Made by a program: the position numbers and the translations under genes. The notes beneath the pieces are model-generated. The model was not told the DNA's origin and did not search any database. It saw only the letters and a list, made by a program, of their open reading frames with translations. A stretch of 64,000 bases of DNA from Darksidea phi (Eukaryota > Ascomycota > Dothideomycetes > Pleosporales > Lentitheciaceae): positions 1 to 64,000 of the forward strand of contig JASJFT010000090.1 in assembly GCA_030770425.1 (NCBI GenBank). The letters run 5' to 3'. Below are positions 21,076 to 33,216 of the stretch, piece by piece; the first letter of the stretch is position 1, and each line of letters starts with the position of its first letter.

Positions 21076-21751
21076 TTACCGGTGGAAGGCAACCTTGGCC
21101 GTCAAGCAGGTGATTCTCTTGCCATCTTTGGTGTAGACGTCGGCGTTTACGGTGTAAGTCCCCTACAGATATGTTAGGAACACGCTCAGATATTTCAGTG
21201 ATTGGCTTATCGGCGACGTACTGGCGGGATCTCCTTGGGCAGATCAACGTCTTTGGTAAGTGACATCTCACCCTTCTCAAGCGGACACTTCAAGTCTGCC
21301 TTCTCAATTGTCTCGCACAGGTCGCGTTCCTGGTTGATAAGGGTGATAAGCCCGTATTTCACCTGAATGTGCATCTTTGAGCCTTCTTCGACCCTCTCCT
21401 TGAAGTCGCCCGTGGCCTTGATCGTGAGTTTGTTCCCCCTAAAGCCCAACGTTAGTCAATATGATTCCTATGCTCAGCCTCTAAGCTCTGTAGCTATTGC
21501 AGGGAAGCGATCCCCGCTGAGCGTCAAGCGGCGCCGTGATTGTGGGAAGCATACGGTGTAGGGGGATTAGGATCCAAATCCACCTTCTCAATCTCCAAAA
21601 TGTCATCTTTCGGATCCGCGCAAAAGTAAAGCGGGTTATCGCCGGGCACTATATAATCTTCCTGGATCGTGACCTGACCGGGCATCCATGATGGCTCAGC
21701 TGAAACGGAGACTACGCTGATAGCGGCTAGGAGAAGCGCGGTGAGCTTCAT
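21076..21751 (-). CDS. npc2: NPC2-like phosphatidylglycerol/phosphatidylinositol (sterol) transfer protein
   Basis: Three exons: 21751-21555, 21438-21222, 21162-21076; introns 116 and 59 bp; 166 aa. It begins with a signal peptide (MKLTALLLAAISVVSVSA), then an ML (MD-2-related lipid-recognition) domain: the QEDYIVPGDNPLYFC opening, LEIEKVDLDPNPPTPG across junction 1, a GNKLTIKATG strand, LCETIEKADLKCPLEKG with the conserved cysteines, and the final GTYTVNADVYTKDG-K-ITC strand pair. It carries sterols or phospholipids in the vacuole lumen (partner of NCR1/NPC1 in yeast). A longer open frame upstream of ATG 21751 is Pro/Arg-rich and lacks a signal; the signal peptide decides the start. Confidence 0.95.
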
Positions 21752-23645
21752 AACGGGTGGAGCTGTGGGGGACCTGCGCAGCGAGTAGCGGGAATGTCGG
21801 GGTTGCGGAAAGGATGAGGAGAGCTGTGGTGTGGAGAAGTGAGGTCGGTGTTGCCGCAGCGATAGCGTGAACGGGGCTGGGGCGAGGTGCATGGCGGAGG
21901 GCCGATGCCAAGACGCTATTTGCGTCATTCACGACTTGGGTCAGGTGCAGACCTCCGAGGGGGCGCAAAACTTGACATTCACTCCGTCTGACCTCACTTA
22001 AGTGGAAATCAAAGTGATTGTCAACCCGCCAAGGAATGCGCATGGCTTTTCTAATGTTATTAGAGCATACGCATTTCCGGCAAGCGACCATCAAAGCACT
22101 ACTCCGAAACAGATAGCCCTATCTATGCTATTTGTATGCAAAGATGCTCAATTTTACGCAAAATCACAGAAATTTTTTCTTATTCTCCTAGCTGCGCGAT
22201 CACAACTTCTTTTCCTAACAACGACCTAAAGAGTACCATAGTGAGTGCGACGGTACTGCATGTGTGCACTGCGGCCTTCAGAGATTGTGCATGTCGCCCT
22301 TCTCGGCGCGTAACTCGGTAGGACGAACTGCGTCGCAATTGCGAGACAGCCGCGCCTCCAGCACAACACAATAGGCCCTGAAACCCCTCTGAATGAGCTT
22401 TATCGACTTCGTACCCAAACCTTCAGGCCCGCGGGCTACCTAATGATTTCTTCACGGAGGGTTGGAAAGAGGGTCTAACATTAGACGGGTTGTCAGCGAA
22501 CGTTTACATTCGCTCTCCGGCAAAACCCTTCTAGTAAACATAACAGCTATGGTGCAAAAAAAGCAGAGCGAGAGAAGCACTCTTAGAGAGAGTGTTCCAA
22601 CGACGAGAGTCTAGCCCAATTCCCAGTTGCACATCTTCGTCTACAGACTTTTGAGGCTTGTATAACTGCTCCAATGCATGGCGCGAGGGTAACATGTACT
22701 TCATGAAAGTAAGGGGATCACTGAACATATTGTAAAAATGTGTGCAATGAGTGTGGAATGATCGGACATGTGCTGCAGTCAGGAGCCGGAAGTAATGCCA
22801 AAGAAGAGGCGGTTTTGGTGTGACAAGTTCCACTACTTTGCAAACGGGTCCAGTCAAGCTCTGCTGTATCTAGCTAGTACGCAGACGAATTCAATTCAAA
22901 AGGCAGCGGGGCGCGCTTCTGCTGGAGTTCGCCATGGACGAACGAAGTCGTTGGGACTTTTTCTGTCGCTGACATCTCAACAATCTATAGTCATTTTTTA
23001 CAACGCTTTGGCGTCATTTTTATCGAACACGTTCTAATATCTTGTTGCATAATTATTCAACAGCATGGCAATTGCTCCCGCAGTCAGAACCTGTGACGCG
23101 TCTGCTGAAACGGTCGTCAGCACATCGTGGACACGATAAATGTCCGAAACTATTACACCTCTTTACCAGAACATAGTATCAGCTTTTCATGGCCTCAATA
23201 TTCTCAGTGTGACGTGTTGCGTGGTTGCAAGAGTCACATCTTGCAGACGCCTCGTGTTCGCCTCCACCTGCGGCCGTCTTACGCACGCGTATGGGGACGG
23301 CAGGCGCCTCCGTGCGGGAACAACTTCATCACCACTAAAAAAGTCTAGTTCGTTATACGATCAGATTACAGTTAATCGGGCTGCAGCAGTTTGTTGCGCA
23401 AACGTTATGTCCGCATTCCTTCCTTGAGCACTATCGCACCGATGTCAGGAGGAGCACGTCACAGCAATCGCGTGGATTGTCTACATGTCGGTTGTTACAA
23501 TGTAGAGACGTGTAAGCTTCTGTCTTTGATATAAAGCTAAAACAATTCTGTGTTTCCTTTACTATATGCGACTAGAAGCTTAAGCTACGGCCCTTTCTTC
23601 GTGCATATTCTTGTCTTAATTCCCCAGTGCCGCCGTTGTTTTGTC
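21752..23645. other. Gene-poor region
   Basis: Nearly 1.9 kb without a supported gene. Several frames of 60-108 codons overlap on both strands, none with a domain, signal peptide or splice pattern. Confidence 0.4.
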
Positions 23646-24039
23646 ATGAGGCCCAAGAAAGTCTTTGAATGGCGAGAGCAACTCCCTCCGCCCTTTAACG
23701 GATCAAGTCTGCTACTAAAGCGCCGTGGTTCTGCGGCATCCGTCAATCCTAGTAGTGGAATTGCTCCCCCCAATAGGACGATGTGCCACAAAAGAAGAGG
23801 CTCCGCGCCAGCCGCATTGGAACAAGTGGACGAGGACGTGAACTGGTTGAGATTCACTCATGATCAGCACCTGAAGATCCGCCAAGAGAAGAGTGAATCG
23901 GCTATCGCAAAGCTAAGAAGGTAAGTAGGACATGACTTACTGGCTAACTCATGAATCATCAAGGCTCAAAAGCGGAAAGCTTCGAACACTTTCTACCGTG
24001 GCGAATCCCGGCTCAAGTGGAAAGGGGCATACGTGTTGA
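23646..24039 (+). CDS. Small basic hypothetical protein (116 aa)
   Basis: Proposed exons 23646-23920 and 23964-24039, intron 43 bp (donor GTAAGT, GCTAAC branch, acceptor CAAG), junction phase 2. The product starts MRPKKVFEWREQLPPPF, carries two similar basic motifs, LKRRGSA and HKRRGSAP, about 35 residues apart (possible phosphorylation or nuclear-localisation motifs), an acidic/aromatic middle (EQVDEDVNWLRF) and a Lys/Ser-rich tail. No family recognised. The clean splice sites are the main support. Confidence 0.4.
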
Positions 24040-24345
24040 TTGCGAGCGAAATTGCTTCGCCACCGAGGAGAAGAGAGTGAGCGCTTATATAGAAATTACG
24101 TGGCGCGTTCGACTAATCACGAACAGACTCTATTATGGTTACATGTGGAAATGTGGTCGCATCGTCCCCTCGGAGTTACTACCTAGTAGGGTCATGACTA
24201 ACGCTCTGGAACTTCCTAGAACCTATGTTTTTCCTAAATTTATTAATGAGCCGTTTCAGCCTTTCCGGTCTTCCAAAGCCATCATACTATGTTGAAGCCG
24301 CAAGCGCAATTTTGAACCACACCAGGGCTGACGATCAGCCGTAGC

Positions 24346-26496
24346 TCAGATAATCCAGACCCATTGTTCGTGACTCGATCCCTCATACTTCCCGGGACGA
24401 TTCTCATCATCAACCACGATATGTGCAACATTCCTGCAAATCGCTGAGCCAATTCCATACCAGAGCCCAACACGGACAAACTCATTCATGACTGAATTGC
24501 CAGAGGTACGCAACGCAAGGCCTCGAATGCAATGACTTTTGCCCTCCATAAGGTCAGCACAGCTCATTGTATACATGACAGGAAAGAGGAAAAGCATGCT
24601 ATCAGTAAATTGCGTTGGACGGTCAAGGAACAGCCACAGGACTTCGCCTTCGAGGCTGCACCTTAGTGATCCATTGACCTCTAGCTTGGTAGGGAAAGGA
24701 ATTTTGTATAGACAACCTTTGAGTACGAGCATCAATCCGACATCCACGTCCGACTGTACGCCGTGCACTTGTATGCACAAAGCGTCCGGCTGATCGACCA
24801 TGTAACCGTGACCTTTGACTGCATAGCGGGAGATCGGTGCATCCACTACGGAGGCCCAGCTCCATGAGGGAGCACCAAAGGTTTCCGTGATTAGGTTCGG
24901 TAACTTGCTTTGGTCAACTCTCCAAAGGAGGCCAAAAGTTATGTCCTTCATCCAAAGTCCAGCAGCGTATTGATCCTTTAGGACTTCTTGAAAGTACCTG
25001 GCCATGGATTCAATAGCCACAAGCTTGTCCCCCTTGTTCGTCAATCCACGGCTCATGTAATTTTGAATGAGCATCCTCCACTCGCCGTACATGAACCACC
25101 GATATCTATCTGAACTACCATACTCCGGGTTGGTCTTAACCATAGCCATACGAGCGTGATTACCTTGGAAGAGATAGCCATCGCGCAGGCAGTCCGGAAG
25201 CGATGCTGGGAAAGTTTCGCAGACGCTCCGGCATTCGCATTCCCAGAATACTTGATCAGCGGCGAAATGAATGGTCCTTCTCGATAGGTACTGCTCCTGA
25301 GTGACCCAGGCTCGTCGATTCAAAGGTGCGTTAGAGATTTGGTCCCGTACATATTGTCCGTCGAGAAGCAAGTATAACTTGCTACTTTCATCTGGTCCAG
25401 CGTGGAGTTCAATTTTGCGAGGCAGGATCGACTCAGGATCTCGCGTTGAGAAGCAGCCATCGCGTCCAGAAGTTGCTTTTGTTGCACATATGGTACAATC
25501 AGCAAATAAGTAGACTCGTTGCATTTGGGGCGCTTCTCGGTTCCAGTCTTCGGTAGAATTCTGTACGATGCAGAGACTGTCGATCCAGACGTATTGCAAA
25601 CCCAGGGAACGCACAACACTAAAGCAATCTTGGAAGGACTTAGATAGTGCCGATTCAGGCATTCCAGCTTTAAAGTCTTCGATATTTTCTGTTGTGAGCT
25701 TGAGCAGATTTCCTGAAACATCCGGAGAGCCCCAACAATGGCTCAATGTAGCAAAGCGTAGATTGGCTGGAGCGCCGTGCTCGAAAACCTCAAGGCGCCA
25801 GTAGTTCGATCCTAGGGAGCTCACATTTACCAGCCTGTTAGGTCCGCGACCATTGTTAAGGGCTTCCCGGACGATCCTACAGCCTTTGTGGGTCTCAAAG
25901 CACTGTCGAAACCATGTGCTGACCAAGTCCAGAGTTGCTTGTGAGCCAGTCGAGTTCGATAATGGGAAGGAGGGAATGTGATTCAGTCGTGTAGCAAGAT
26001 CTGGCTGCGCAGCGAGCAAGTTTGCGATAGTCTCTTCGTCCCAATCCGTCGAGAGCTCAGGCAAAAGACCCTGCCAGGGCATGAGCTTAAATATGTGTCC
26101 TACTGCACTCGTTTGCCGTGAGCGCTGACGTCCCAGTTCGAACTTGAGTGTATACTCGTAAGATGGCGTAGGCGGCTCCGGAAGTATATGGACAACTCTT
26201 GAAATGCTGGCATCCTTATCTAAATCCTGCAAGTAATGACTCGAGTCATTGACTAGAATTTGCCAAAGAATGTAGCAGATATAGCAGCCTTTATCCTTTG
26301 AGCTTTCAAGGTCGACCAGAGTCTTGTGATGTTCGTGTATAGTGTTCTCGGGCACTGGGATCAATTCGAGCTCCCTAGTACAGGCATGGCATAGGACTGC
26401 GCTTCGAGTGTCAGCTGGAACAGGCAGGAGGCAGCTCGCCTGCGACGATGAAGGCCGCCGGGGGTCGAATAGGGTCGATCTTTTGGATGTGATCAT
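24346..26496 (-). CDS. Heterokaryon incompatibility (HET) domain protein
   Basis: Single exon. The open frame reaches upstream to 26667, but the first 57 residues are basic low complexity; ATG 26496 (MITSKRSTLFDPRR) is the likelier start, giving 716 aa. After an N-terminal Cys-rich segment (LCHACTREL...CYICYILWQ), the HET domain lies about 250-340 residues in: LRFATLSHCWG, SFQDCFSVVRSLGLQYVWID, SLCIVQNSTEDWNREAPQMQ and ADCTICATKATSGRDGCF, then RRAWVTQEQYLSRR. This is the full order for PF06985. HET domains are TIR-like death effectors of fungal allorecognition; no NACHT or WD40 part is present, so this is the common stand-alone form. It is not adjacent to the gasdermin pair (about 19 kb away). 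Confidence 0.93.
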   Translation of the reverse strand: MITSKRSTLFDPRRPSSSQASCLLPVPADTRSAVLCHACTRELELIPVPENTIHEHHKTLVDLESSKDKGCYICYILWQILVNDSSHYLQDLDKDASISRVVHILPEPPTPSYEYTLKFELGRQRSRQTSAVGHIFKLMPWQGLLPELSTDWDEETIANLLAAQPDLATRLNHIPSFPLSNSTGSQATLDLVSTWFRQCFETHKGCRIVREALNNGRGPNRLVNVSSLGSNYWRLEVFEHGAPANLRFATLSHCWGSPDVSGNLLKLTTENIEDFKAGMPESALSKSFQDCFSVVRSLGLQYVWIDSLCIVQNSTEDWNREAPQMQRVYLFADCTICATKATSGRDGCFSTRDPESILPRKIELHAGPDESSKLYLLLDGQYVRDQISNAPLNRRAWVTQEQYLSRRTIHFAADQVFWECECRSVCETFPASLPDCLRDGYLFQGNHARMAMVKTNPEYGSSDRYRWFMYGEWRMLIQNYMSRGLTNKGDKLVAIESMARYFQEVLKDQYAAGLWMKDITFGLLWRVDQSKLPNLITETFGAPSWSWASVVDAPISRYAVKGHGYMVDQPDALCIQVHGVQSDVDVGLMLVLKGCLYKIPFPTKLEVNGSLRCSLEGEVLWLFLDRPTQFTDSMLFLFPVMYTMSCADLMEGKSHCIRGLALRTSGNSVMNEFVRVGLWYGIGSAICRNVAHIVVDDENRPGKYEGSSHEQWVWII

Positions 26497-26667
26497 ACTC
26501 GGTTTCTTCCAGATCGAGGTTCGAGTTATTAGATGATGCCTGTCCTGGTGCCTGTACTGGTGCCTATTCCTCGCCGCGTTCTTGGCACTGATGCCCCACC
26601 TCGTCCGCGCTTTTCTGGGTTCAACCGTTCTGCGAATGGGACGAATTGAGTGGAACGATATGTGCAA

Positions 26668-27428
26668 CCAATTAGCAGCGTCGTCACATCCACGCTTGAT
26701 CGATTACGGCATGCCTCAATCCGACGTCATTCAGACCCGTACTTTGTTTGCAGGCTCGTACCACTGTTTTCCCATAGATTTTATTCTAGTCACGTGATAA
26801 ACTCTTGAACGTCTTTCGTGTACGTACTAGAAGAATACATAGAGATCGTCGTTAACTATACTATTCTCGAAGTTATGGAGGACGACAGGCACATGACCTC
26901 GATAACCAGCGAAACCATGGCTTCTTGCCAATATCATCACGCGAAACACCACGGAAGCGACTATCAAGTGGCATTTCCTCAATCTCGCGAAAATACCTAA
27001 AACGGGTCATCCTCTACCTATCCAAACAGATAATACTACAATGATTCAATGTCCTCTAACTAATGGATGGGGTTTACGTAACGTATATTCTACTATTAAG
27101 GAGTATATTATTAAACATCTATAAGGTACAATAGGGCAGGCAGGTACCATCGCGTTATTAGTAGTAGAGGTAGAAGTAGGCCATCGTATTCTAGCTATTG
27201 ATCTATAAGCTAGGCTAGTTACATCCTTACTAGTTAATTAAATAGTAAAGGATATCGATCTTGAGGAATGTTTACGACCGACGGGGTCATGTTTCGAATA
27301 TTGGCAGGCGACGAAAGAGACAAGCGTTAAGACTGCTATTGTCGTGTAGTTAGTGCCGCCTCTTTGCAACGTAAGAGAGAGCGCTCGATGATGTCGAAAC
27401 ATTGAACACAGTAAGGTAATAGAATACG

Positions 27429-27474
<46 letters not shown>

Positions 27475-29148
27475 AACCAAAAAAAAAAAAAGGAAACCAA
27501 AAAAAAATAAAGGAAAACAAAAAACCCTACTCCTGCTCTTTGCGACTTGCGAATCGTTGGCAATGTGAACGAAGTTGTAAAAGAGACCATCATGAGCATA
27601 TATATTCGAGTCCCTGATCGATACCACTGTCTACTCGAGAACGCCTCTTTAAGAAATAAACCTGCGTCATACATCTAACACCGCATTAGCTCTGGCCTTT
27701 AAAGCGAGTCAAATTGACTTCCATACCTCAAGATAGATGTCTCTTACCACTGCAATCGATACTGCTGTTAGAAAAATTAACCACATGGCTTCGCGTTGCT
27801 GTAGTTGTCGTAATGTGTTGTAGATCTGAACTATGCACCCAAATAGCTACGGATCGCGAACGTATCCTTATCCGAGGGATGGAACACCATCAGTACCTCG
27901 ATGGCTCCTCCACCGAAGCGATCTTAATCGGGCAGCCGCAAGCCCACCCCGACAACGACTTAGGATGGCCGAATGCAGGCATGTGACAAATCCTGGCACT
28001 GGCCATCGGTATCATCGCTTTCTACTTCCGATTCATGAATGCATCTTCCCCGCACCCGCCGAGGAAGACCCGCCTTGACTCCCTTATCGAGCATAGAGCT
28101 GTGCACCAACGATAATTCACCACGTATTCAAGCAGCACGATGATCACGCTACGCATCCGTTAGAACGCCCCGTGCGCATTTTAGTGAACTTTCTAATGTG
28201 ACGATTATAAGGCACAATACGCACGAGGCGACTGGTTAACCTTTTGCTTCGCGTCTAAATACGATAAACTAACCATCATCTTATCCATTCAATAGCAAAG
28301 TCAGGTGTGGTATGAGTGGTTCACTCAAACCCGTCTACTACTCATTCATTGGTGAAGAGTCGTCGGTTGTGAATGTAGAACCATGGATCTGATGCTGCTT
28401 AAGCGCCTCCAATTTGTTGGCTTGGTGGTGATCCATCCATCTCCTCTCCACCACACTCATGGGCCACGCAACACCTTATTCCTCCATAAATCGCCCGTCC
28501 GACCATTGCACGACGAGCGCTCTTGGGCATGCAATCCAGTGCTCTCGTTGTCTTCTCCTCTGCGTTCGCCCTTCGCCACTAACCCGAGTGGGCCAGTCCT
28601 GCGGCGGCATACGGAATCAGAGTCGCAGCGCACCGCCAGAGCACCACTGCTGGTATTTATATCTTCCATTAAACTCATACAACTGGGTCTAGCGATGGTC
28701 TTTAACGGCGGGCCTGCGAGAGCTCCAGCGTGTCTTTGCCTCGCTCCCTGCAGGCACATCCGACCCCAGCCTTGGACACCGCCAACCACACCCGCTTCGA
28801 TTTGGCCATCTCGGCTCTCGATGGCACGCATTCAATACTTTGCAATTTGCATTGAACTTCAAAAGCTAACATCTTGCCCGGCAGACTCGATATCCAGTTT
28901 TCTCCTCCCGACCGCCTTACCAAGCCTTTGGGACCCCATCGTGATCGGAGTGTCGCTCAACATCCCCCTTCGGAAGCTCGTCACAGAAGTTCTAGAGCCA
29001 TACGGGTGCGATTGGCGGATTGGACGTAAAAGTTTTCGGTGCGCTCACGGAAGATCGGGTATCGGGCGCTTGACGCTTCCCGGAGACCGCTGAGGGCCTC
29101 CCAGCCGGCCGTCACCACAGCACTAGGCAAGTCGCTGCTGTGTATAAG
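26668..29148. other. Gene-poor, AT-rich region
   Basis: No supported gene in ~2.5 kb. Sequence from 26,990 to 27,240 is AT-rich with TAG/CTA/TTA-dense text on both strands, as in RIP-mutated repeats. A 236-codon frame at 28383-29093 overlaps the probable promoter/5' leader of the next gene and has no domain; I treat it as chance. Confidence 0.4.
27429..27536 (+). repeat. Long poly-A run with degenerate A-rich repeats
   Basis: 44 consecutive A at 27429-27472, followed by units of the form GAAACC plus 8-13 A. This may be the tail of a retroposed element or a simple-sequence expansion; length is probably unreliable. Confidence 0.7.
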
Positions 29149-32100
29149 ATGTCTCCTCACGGAGGCGATCGCAAGATACTGGAGGTCTATCCCAGCACCC
29201 AGACTGTGTCGGCGCACGACACCCTTTCGCCCACCAAATCGTCAGAGCCGAAGCATGTCAGTTTCGAGCTCCTGCCCCAGTCTCCGCAGCACCGGGCTCA
29301 TCTCCCGATGCGAGTGAACATCTCCCCCCACGATACGACCGATTCGATCATTGCAACGGTGAAGCACTTCTACGGCTTGTACGAGCGCCGGGGTGTCGTG
29401 TTTGAGGATCGCCATGGGAATACCGTGATCGCGAGGTATGAGAACTTCAGTCACAACATGGTCGTCTACGTCCGTGCCACTGCAGAAGAGCCAGATGTGG
29501 ATGAACTCTTGCCTAGCCCTCGCTTGGATGAAGCATTCCGAATGCTACCGCCTTCGCTCAACCGGGCCCTACCAACACCAGACCCCACACTTGGTAGTGC
29601 CAGCGTCCTCTCTGACGAGGATGTTGCTCATCAGCTAATGCGCTTGGGTAATTTCTCTACCAATGGCCGCACATCCACCTCCACTCTTGATGATGCGCTG
29701 AGCGGGAAAGCCGAGGCAGCATCCTCCAGCGAAGAAAGCAATGACGGTAGTGACGACCAGCAGGAGCTTCCGCCTCTCCCATACCTAGGGATTGCTAATG
29801 GGGCCAATGGTGATATAAGCCGTGGATACGACAGCGTCGACAACAGCGACGAATATGAGGATAACAAGGATGACTCGTTCAAGGGTGAGAGCGACGAGAT
29901 CGTTCCCGATGACTACTATGAACTTCCAGGCCACGGGCCAGTAAAGGCCCCTTCCTCAGTGGACGATTCGGAACGGACCTCCATCGCAGAATCTGACGTG
30001 GCAGAGCAGCAACACAGGAATCTCATGCAAGATGCTATAGAGATAGGCACGAACCTTCCAGATATCCCCCAAGCTTTCCAAGACCAAGGTCTGGATATTG
30101 GTGAGCATGAACATCTCGGACCGCATACAGATTCTGGCTACGGATCGGCACCTTACAAAAAGTCCCACATATCCCAACCCTCAGAAGTCTTGCTTGCGGA
30201 CGACACTGCTACCACCTACACCCAGGAGTCCGACCTCAACTCAACAATCAAGGACAACTACGTTAGTGAATTTGCAAGGCTTGTTTTTGAAAGTTTGGGA
30301 GCCGAATGCCTGGACTCTGAATCCATCGACAAAATTCATTCGTGTCTCGAACAATTGCTCAAATCGTTTGCCCACCGGTTAGGTCACAGTGCCAAGTCAA
30401 TGGAAATACTTAACTCGATGGTGTTCATTCATCGTCATCGACGGTAAGTCATCTTGCACAACCTTTGTCTCCAATCATAATGGTACTAAGGCCTCATACT
30501 AATTTGTCATCATAGAAACATAATGGAAGCTTTCAGGAATATCTCTTCTCAAGGAGTTGACAGTCCTGTGCCCTCCCCACGTACTACTAATGGGATGAGC
30601 TTCTCGGAAAAAGTCAACAATTGGGACTTGAGTGGTGCCGATCACATGGATCCACCCTCGGTGGACATAAACGACGGAGATGCCCTTGAGGGAGAGGAGG
30701 AAGAGGAGGCAGAGGAAGAATTGCCCGAGGTCTCAGCCTACCGCAAGTTGATAAAAGAGAGTGGAGCCTATAGCTGGTTCCTATCGCAGCTTCGATGCAA
30801 GATTCTCCTATCAACTCCAGAGCCCAATATCGGTGCCGAGATAAGAGACGGTGTTCTTTCTGCCTTGCCATTCCCACACCGGATTAGTAGAAGGCGGCCT
30901 CCAGAAACCTTTCAAGCTAGCTTCGCTATGGAGTGGGAACCACTAGCTTTTCTAGACGAGCAACAGTACAAAGGAGAACGAGGTCATGTAATCGAAACAG
31001 CAATAACCTTGACTGGGTCTATTCAAGACTCGCAGGCCGTAACATGTGGGCACTATCTAAAACAGACGTGGCCATTGACTGGGGAATATACGCTCCGAGT
31101 GCTTAAGCGTGTAGTCCAAAACAGTCCGGGATTACGACATACCTGTAAGTCACAAGTGTATCGCCACAGTTACTATGGAAAGCACAAGCTAACTGGGCTG
31201 CGTAGCCAAAGCACCGGACGGTACACAGATGACTGCTTGGATTCAATTCTGCAAGTTCATGGTTGAAGTACTTGGCACGCGAGATTCCATAGCAGAGGTT
31301 GGAGAACAGCTAGCTTGGCTTGGCTCAGCTATGCGTTCTTCTCCAGCCGCACACGGACCAGTGTATTGTTGTGCCCAGGTCAACCAGGTTGAATTAAAAA
31401 GACTTGAACATGCTCTAGAGTCAGGTCCATCGGCAAAGCTCTACTGCAGCATCAATTTCAGGATAGAGCGACCGGAAGTCCATTCAGGAAAGGGAAGATG
31501 CTGGCACGGACTCTTCAAGAACCCTGTCATTGCCAAGGGATTCCCGATCCCATACAGATTGGAGAGCAATACTGGCATCGAAATCCCACTCCACATCATG
31601 GCCGGTCTGGCTCAGGCGAAGCGTGCAACTACATATAATGGAAGACTTTGCATCAAAGGGTTCTCAACGATACTTTTACCAACCCGACAAGTTGGTAATC
31701 TTACTTTGTGGCATCTGCTCTACAATGAGGATGGGAGACGATTATCTTATTTAGACAAGCGTGTCCTAGATCTACAAGACCTTTCGGTTAAAAGCATCAG
31801 CATTGCAGATCTCGAAGGTTCACAGCATGTGCTTGGGTGGTCTTCGTCGGTGCAGGTTTACGCAGGTAATACAATCTTTTCCACTGGTCCTCATTCTTGG
31901 AGCTGATGAGTTTCTTCTTTGCAGGAGCATCAGATGGAAAATACGATGTTCGCCGGTCCGGATTTTCCAGTAACGTGGCCGGCTGTGTCCTTGAAAAGGT
32001 GTCGATATCTGCAGGAAAGATTGTCACTGCTGGGGCAAGTTTCGGTATCGGCATCAAAGACATTCCTCTACACCTCAAGCGAGACGGCTCATACGTGGAC

Positions 32101-33216
32101 CAGATAGAGGATGCTTACAACAACTACGTCGTCCTCTACGATGCGGATAATAAAAGAGCATGGCTTGTCAACGGTGCCACTGCCTTGCTTCACATTGTGA
32201 GGACATCTCTAGAAGACAGCCGTAGAGGAAAGTTCGGGTCCCAGTCGCTGTTCAAACCCGAGGATTTACAAGAAGCGCCACTCCATATGGCTGATTCTGC
32301 TATCGATGTGCTGATATCCCGTGCAAATATGGAACTCAAAATCGCTCTCGACAAGGACGAAATTTGGACGGAAGTGACTGAGAACAAAGACGGGACTGTG
32401 CAGGAGGTAGTGAAGAGAAAGCAAAAATTCGTGCACTTCCAAGACCTTGTCGATCAAAAATGGCACATACTGGAACAGATACTGGACCAACAGTCGAAGA
32501 TGAATGCATCAGGGGTGCGACTGAAAGTGCCAGGTCGACAATACCTCGAAGGATTTGACTTTATTGATGTCGCCACCCGAGTTCAGGACCTTCAGCCTAA
32601 AGTTACTACGCTTCAGTCTTCTGGGAAAGGCTGGATAGACTTTGCCAGATCTATTCGTTCAATAACATTGTTTGGACGAGGCTTTGGTGAAGTTATTCGC
32701 CCAGCTGAGAATAGCAACGAGCTCTGCCAGCATTGGGCAGAGATACCCAAAGGAATGGATTACCTTGCTGTCTCCACCTCCGACCTTGAAGAAATCTCTA
32801 AACGCAGAGGCGATCCATATTCGAGTCCGATGCGATTGGTAGGAAATATTTGTTGGCACAAGCCGGACAAATTGTTTGAGTCCTGTAAATGCAAGCCCAA
32901 CAGCCTGAAGAGAAAATTTTCCGCCTTGAACAATTCCTGCGACCGAGTGCAGGTCCTCCTCCCTTCAACATCTCGATTTCGACGTATTATCTCTCCTGGT
33001 CCCTTGGATTCTATGCCCAAAGGTGCCGTCATTTTTGGGCATAGCAGAGTTTTCCCTTTACACTGGAGAGACCAGGGTGATCCTGAGGAAGGGGAACCGA
33101 CGCCATCACCAGAAGGCTCAGATTCCGTATCAAATGACAGTGGACTGGGCTCCAGTATAGTTCCATCTGAAACGGAAGAAACGATCTCATACAAGCGTGG
33201 AAAAAGTGGACAATAG
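29149..33216 (+). CDS. Large conserved fungal protein of unknown function (1,291 aa)
   Basis: Four exons: 29149-30443, 30516-31144, 31206-31865, 31925-33216; introns 72, 61 and 59 bp, phases consistent. ATG 29149 (MSPHGGDRKILEVYPS) is chosen over 29140 by resemblance to fungal relatives. The N-terminal ~130 residues (KHVSFELLPQSPQ, then LPMRVNISPHDTTDSIIATV, then ENFSHNMVVYVR) look like a ubiquitin-fold/PB1-like domain; an acidic Ser-rich disordered stretch follows. From ~residue 380 begins another block (LLKSFAHRLGHSAKS, then ELPEVSAYRKLIKESGAYSW) that continues through AWLVNGATALLHIVR, GFDFIDVATRVQ, ITLFGRGFGEVI and a Cys/His-rich end (CWHKPDKLFESCKCK ... GAVIFGHS). The second block recalls a Pezizomycotina family of unknown function. 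Both parts share exon 1, so they are one protein, not two genes. Confidence 0.8.

Noticed and set aside
28383..29093. 236-codon + strand frame upstream of the 1,291-aa protein gene
   Set aside because: Low-complexity, no domain or signal, and it overlaps the likely promoter/leader; probably chance.
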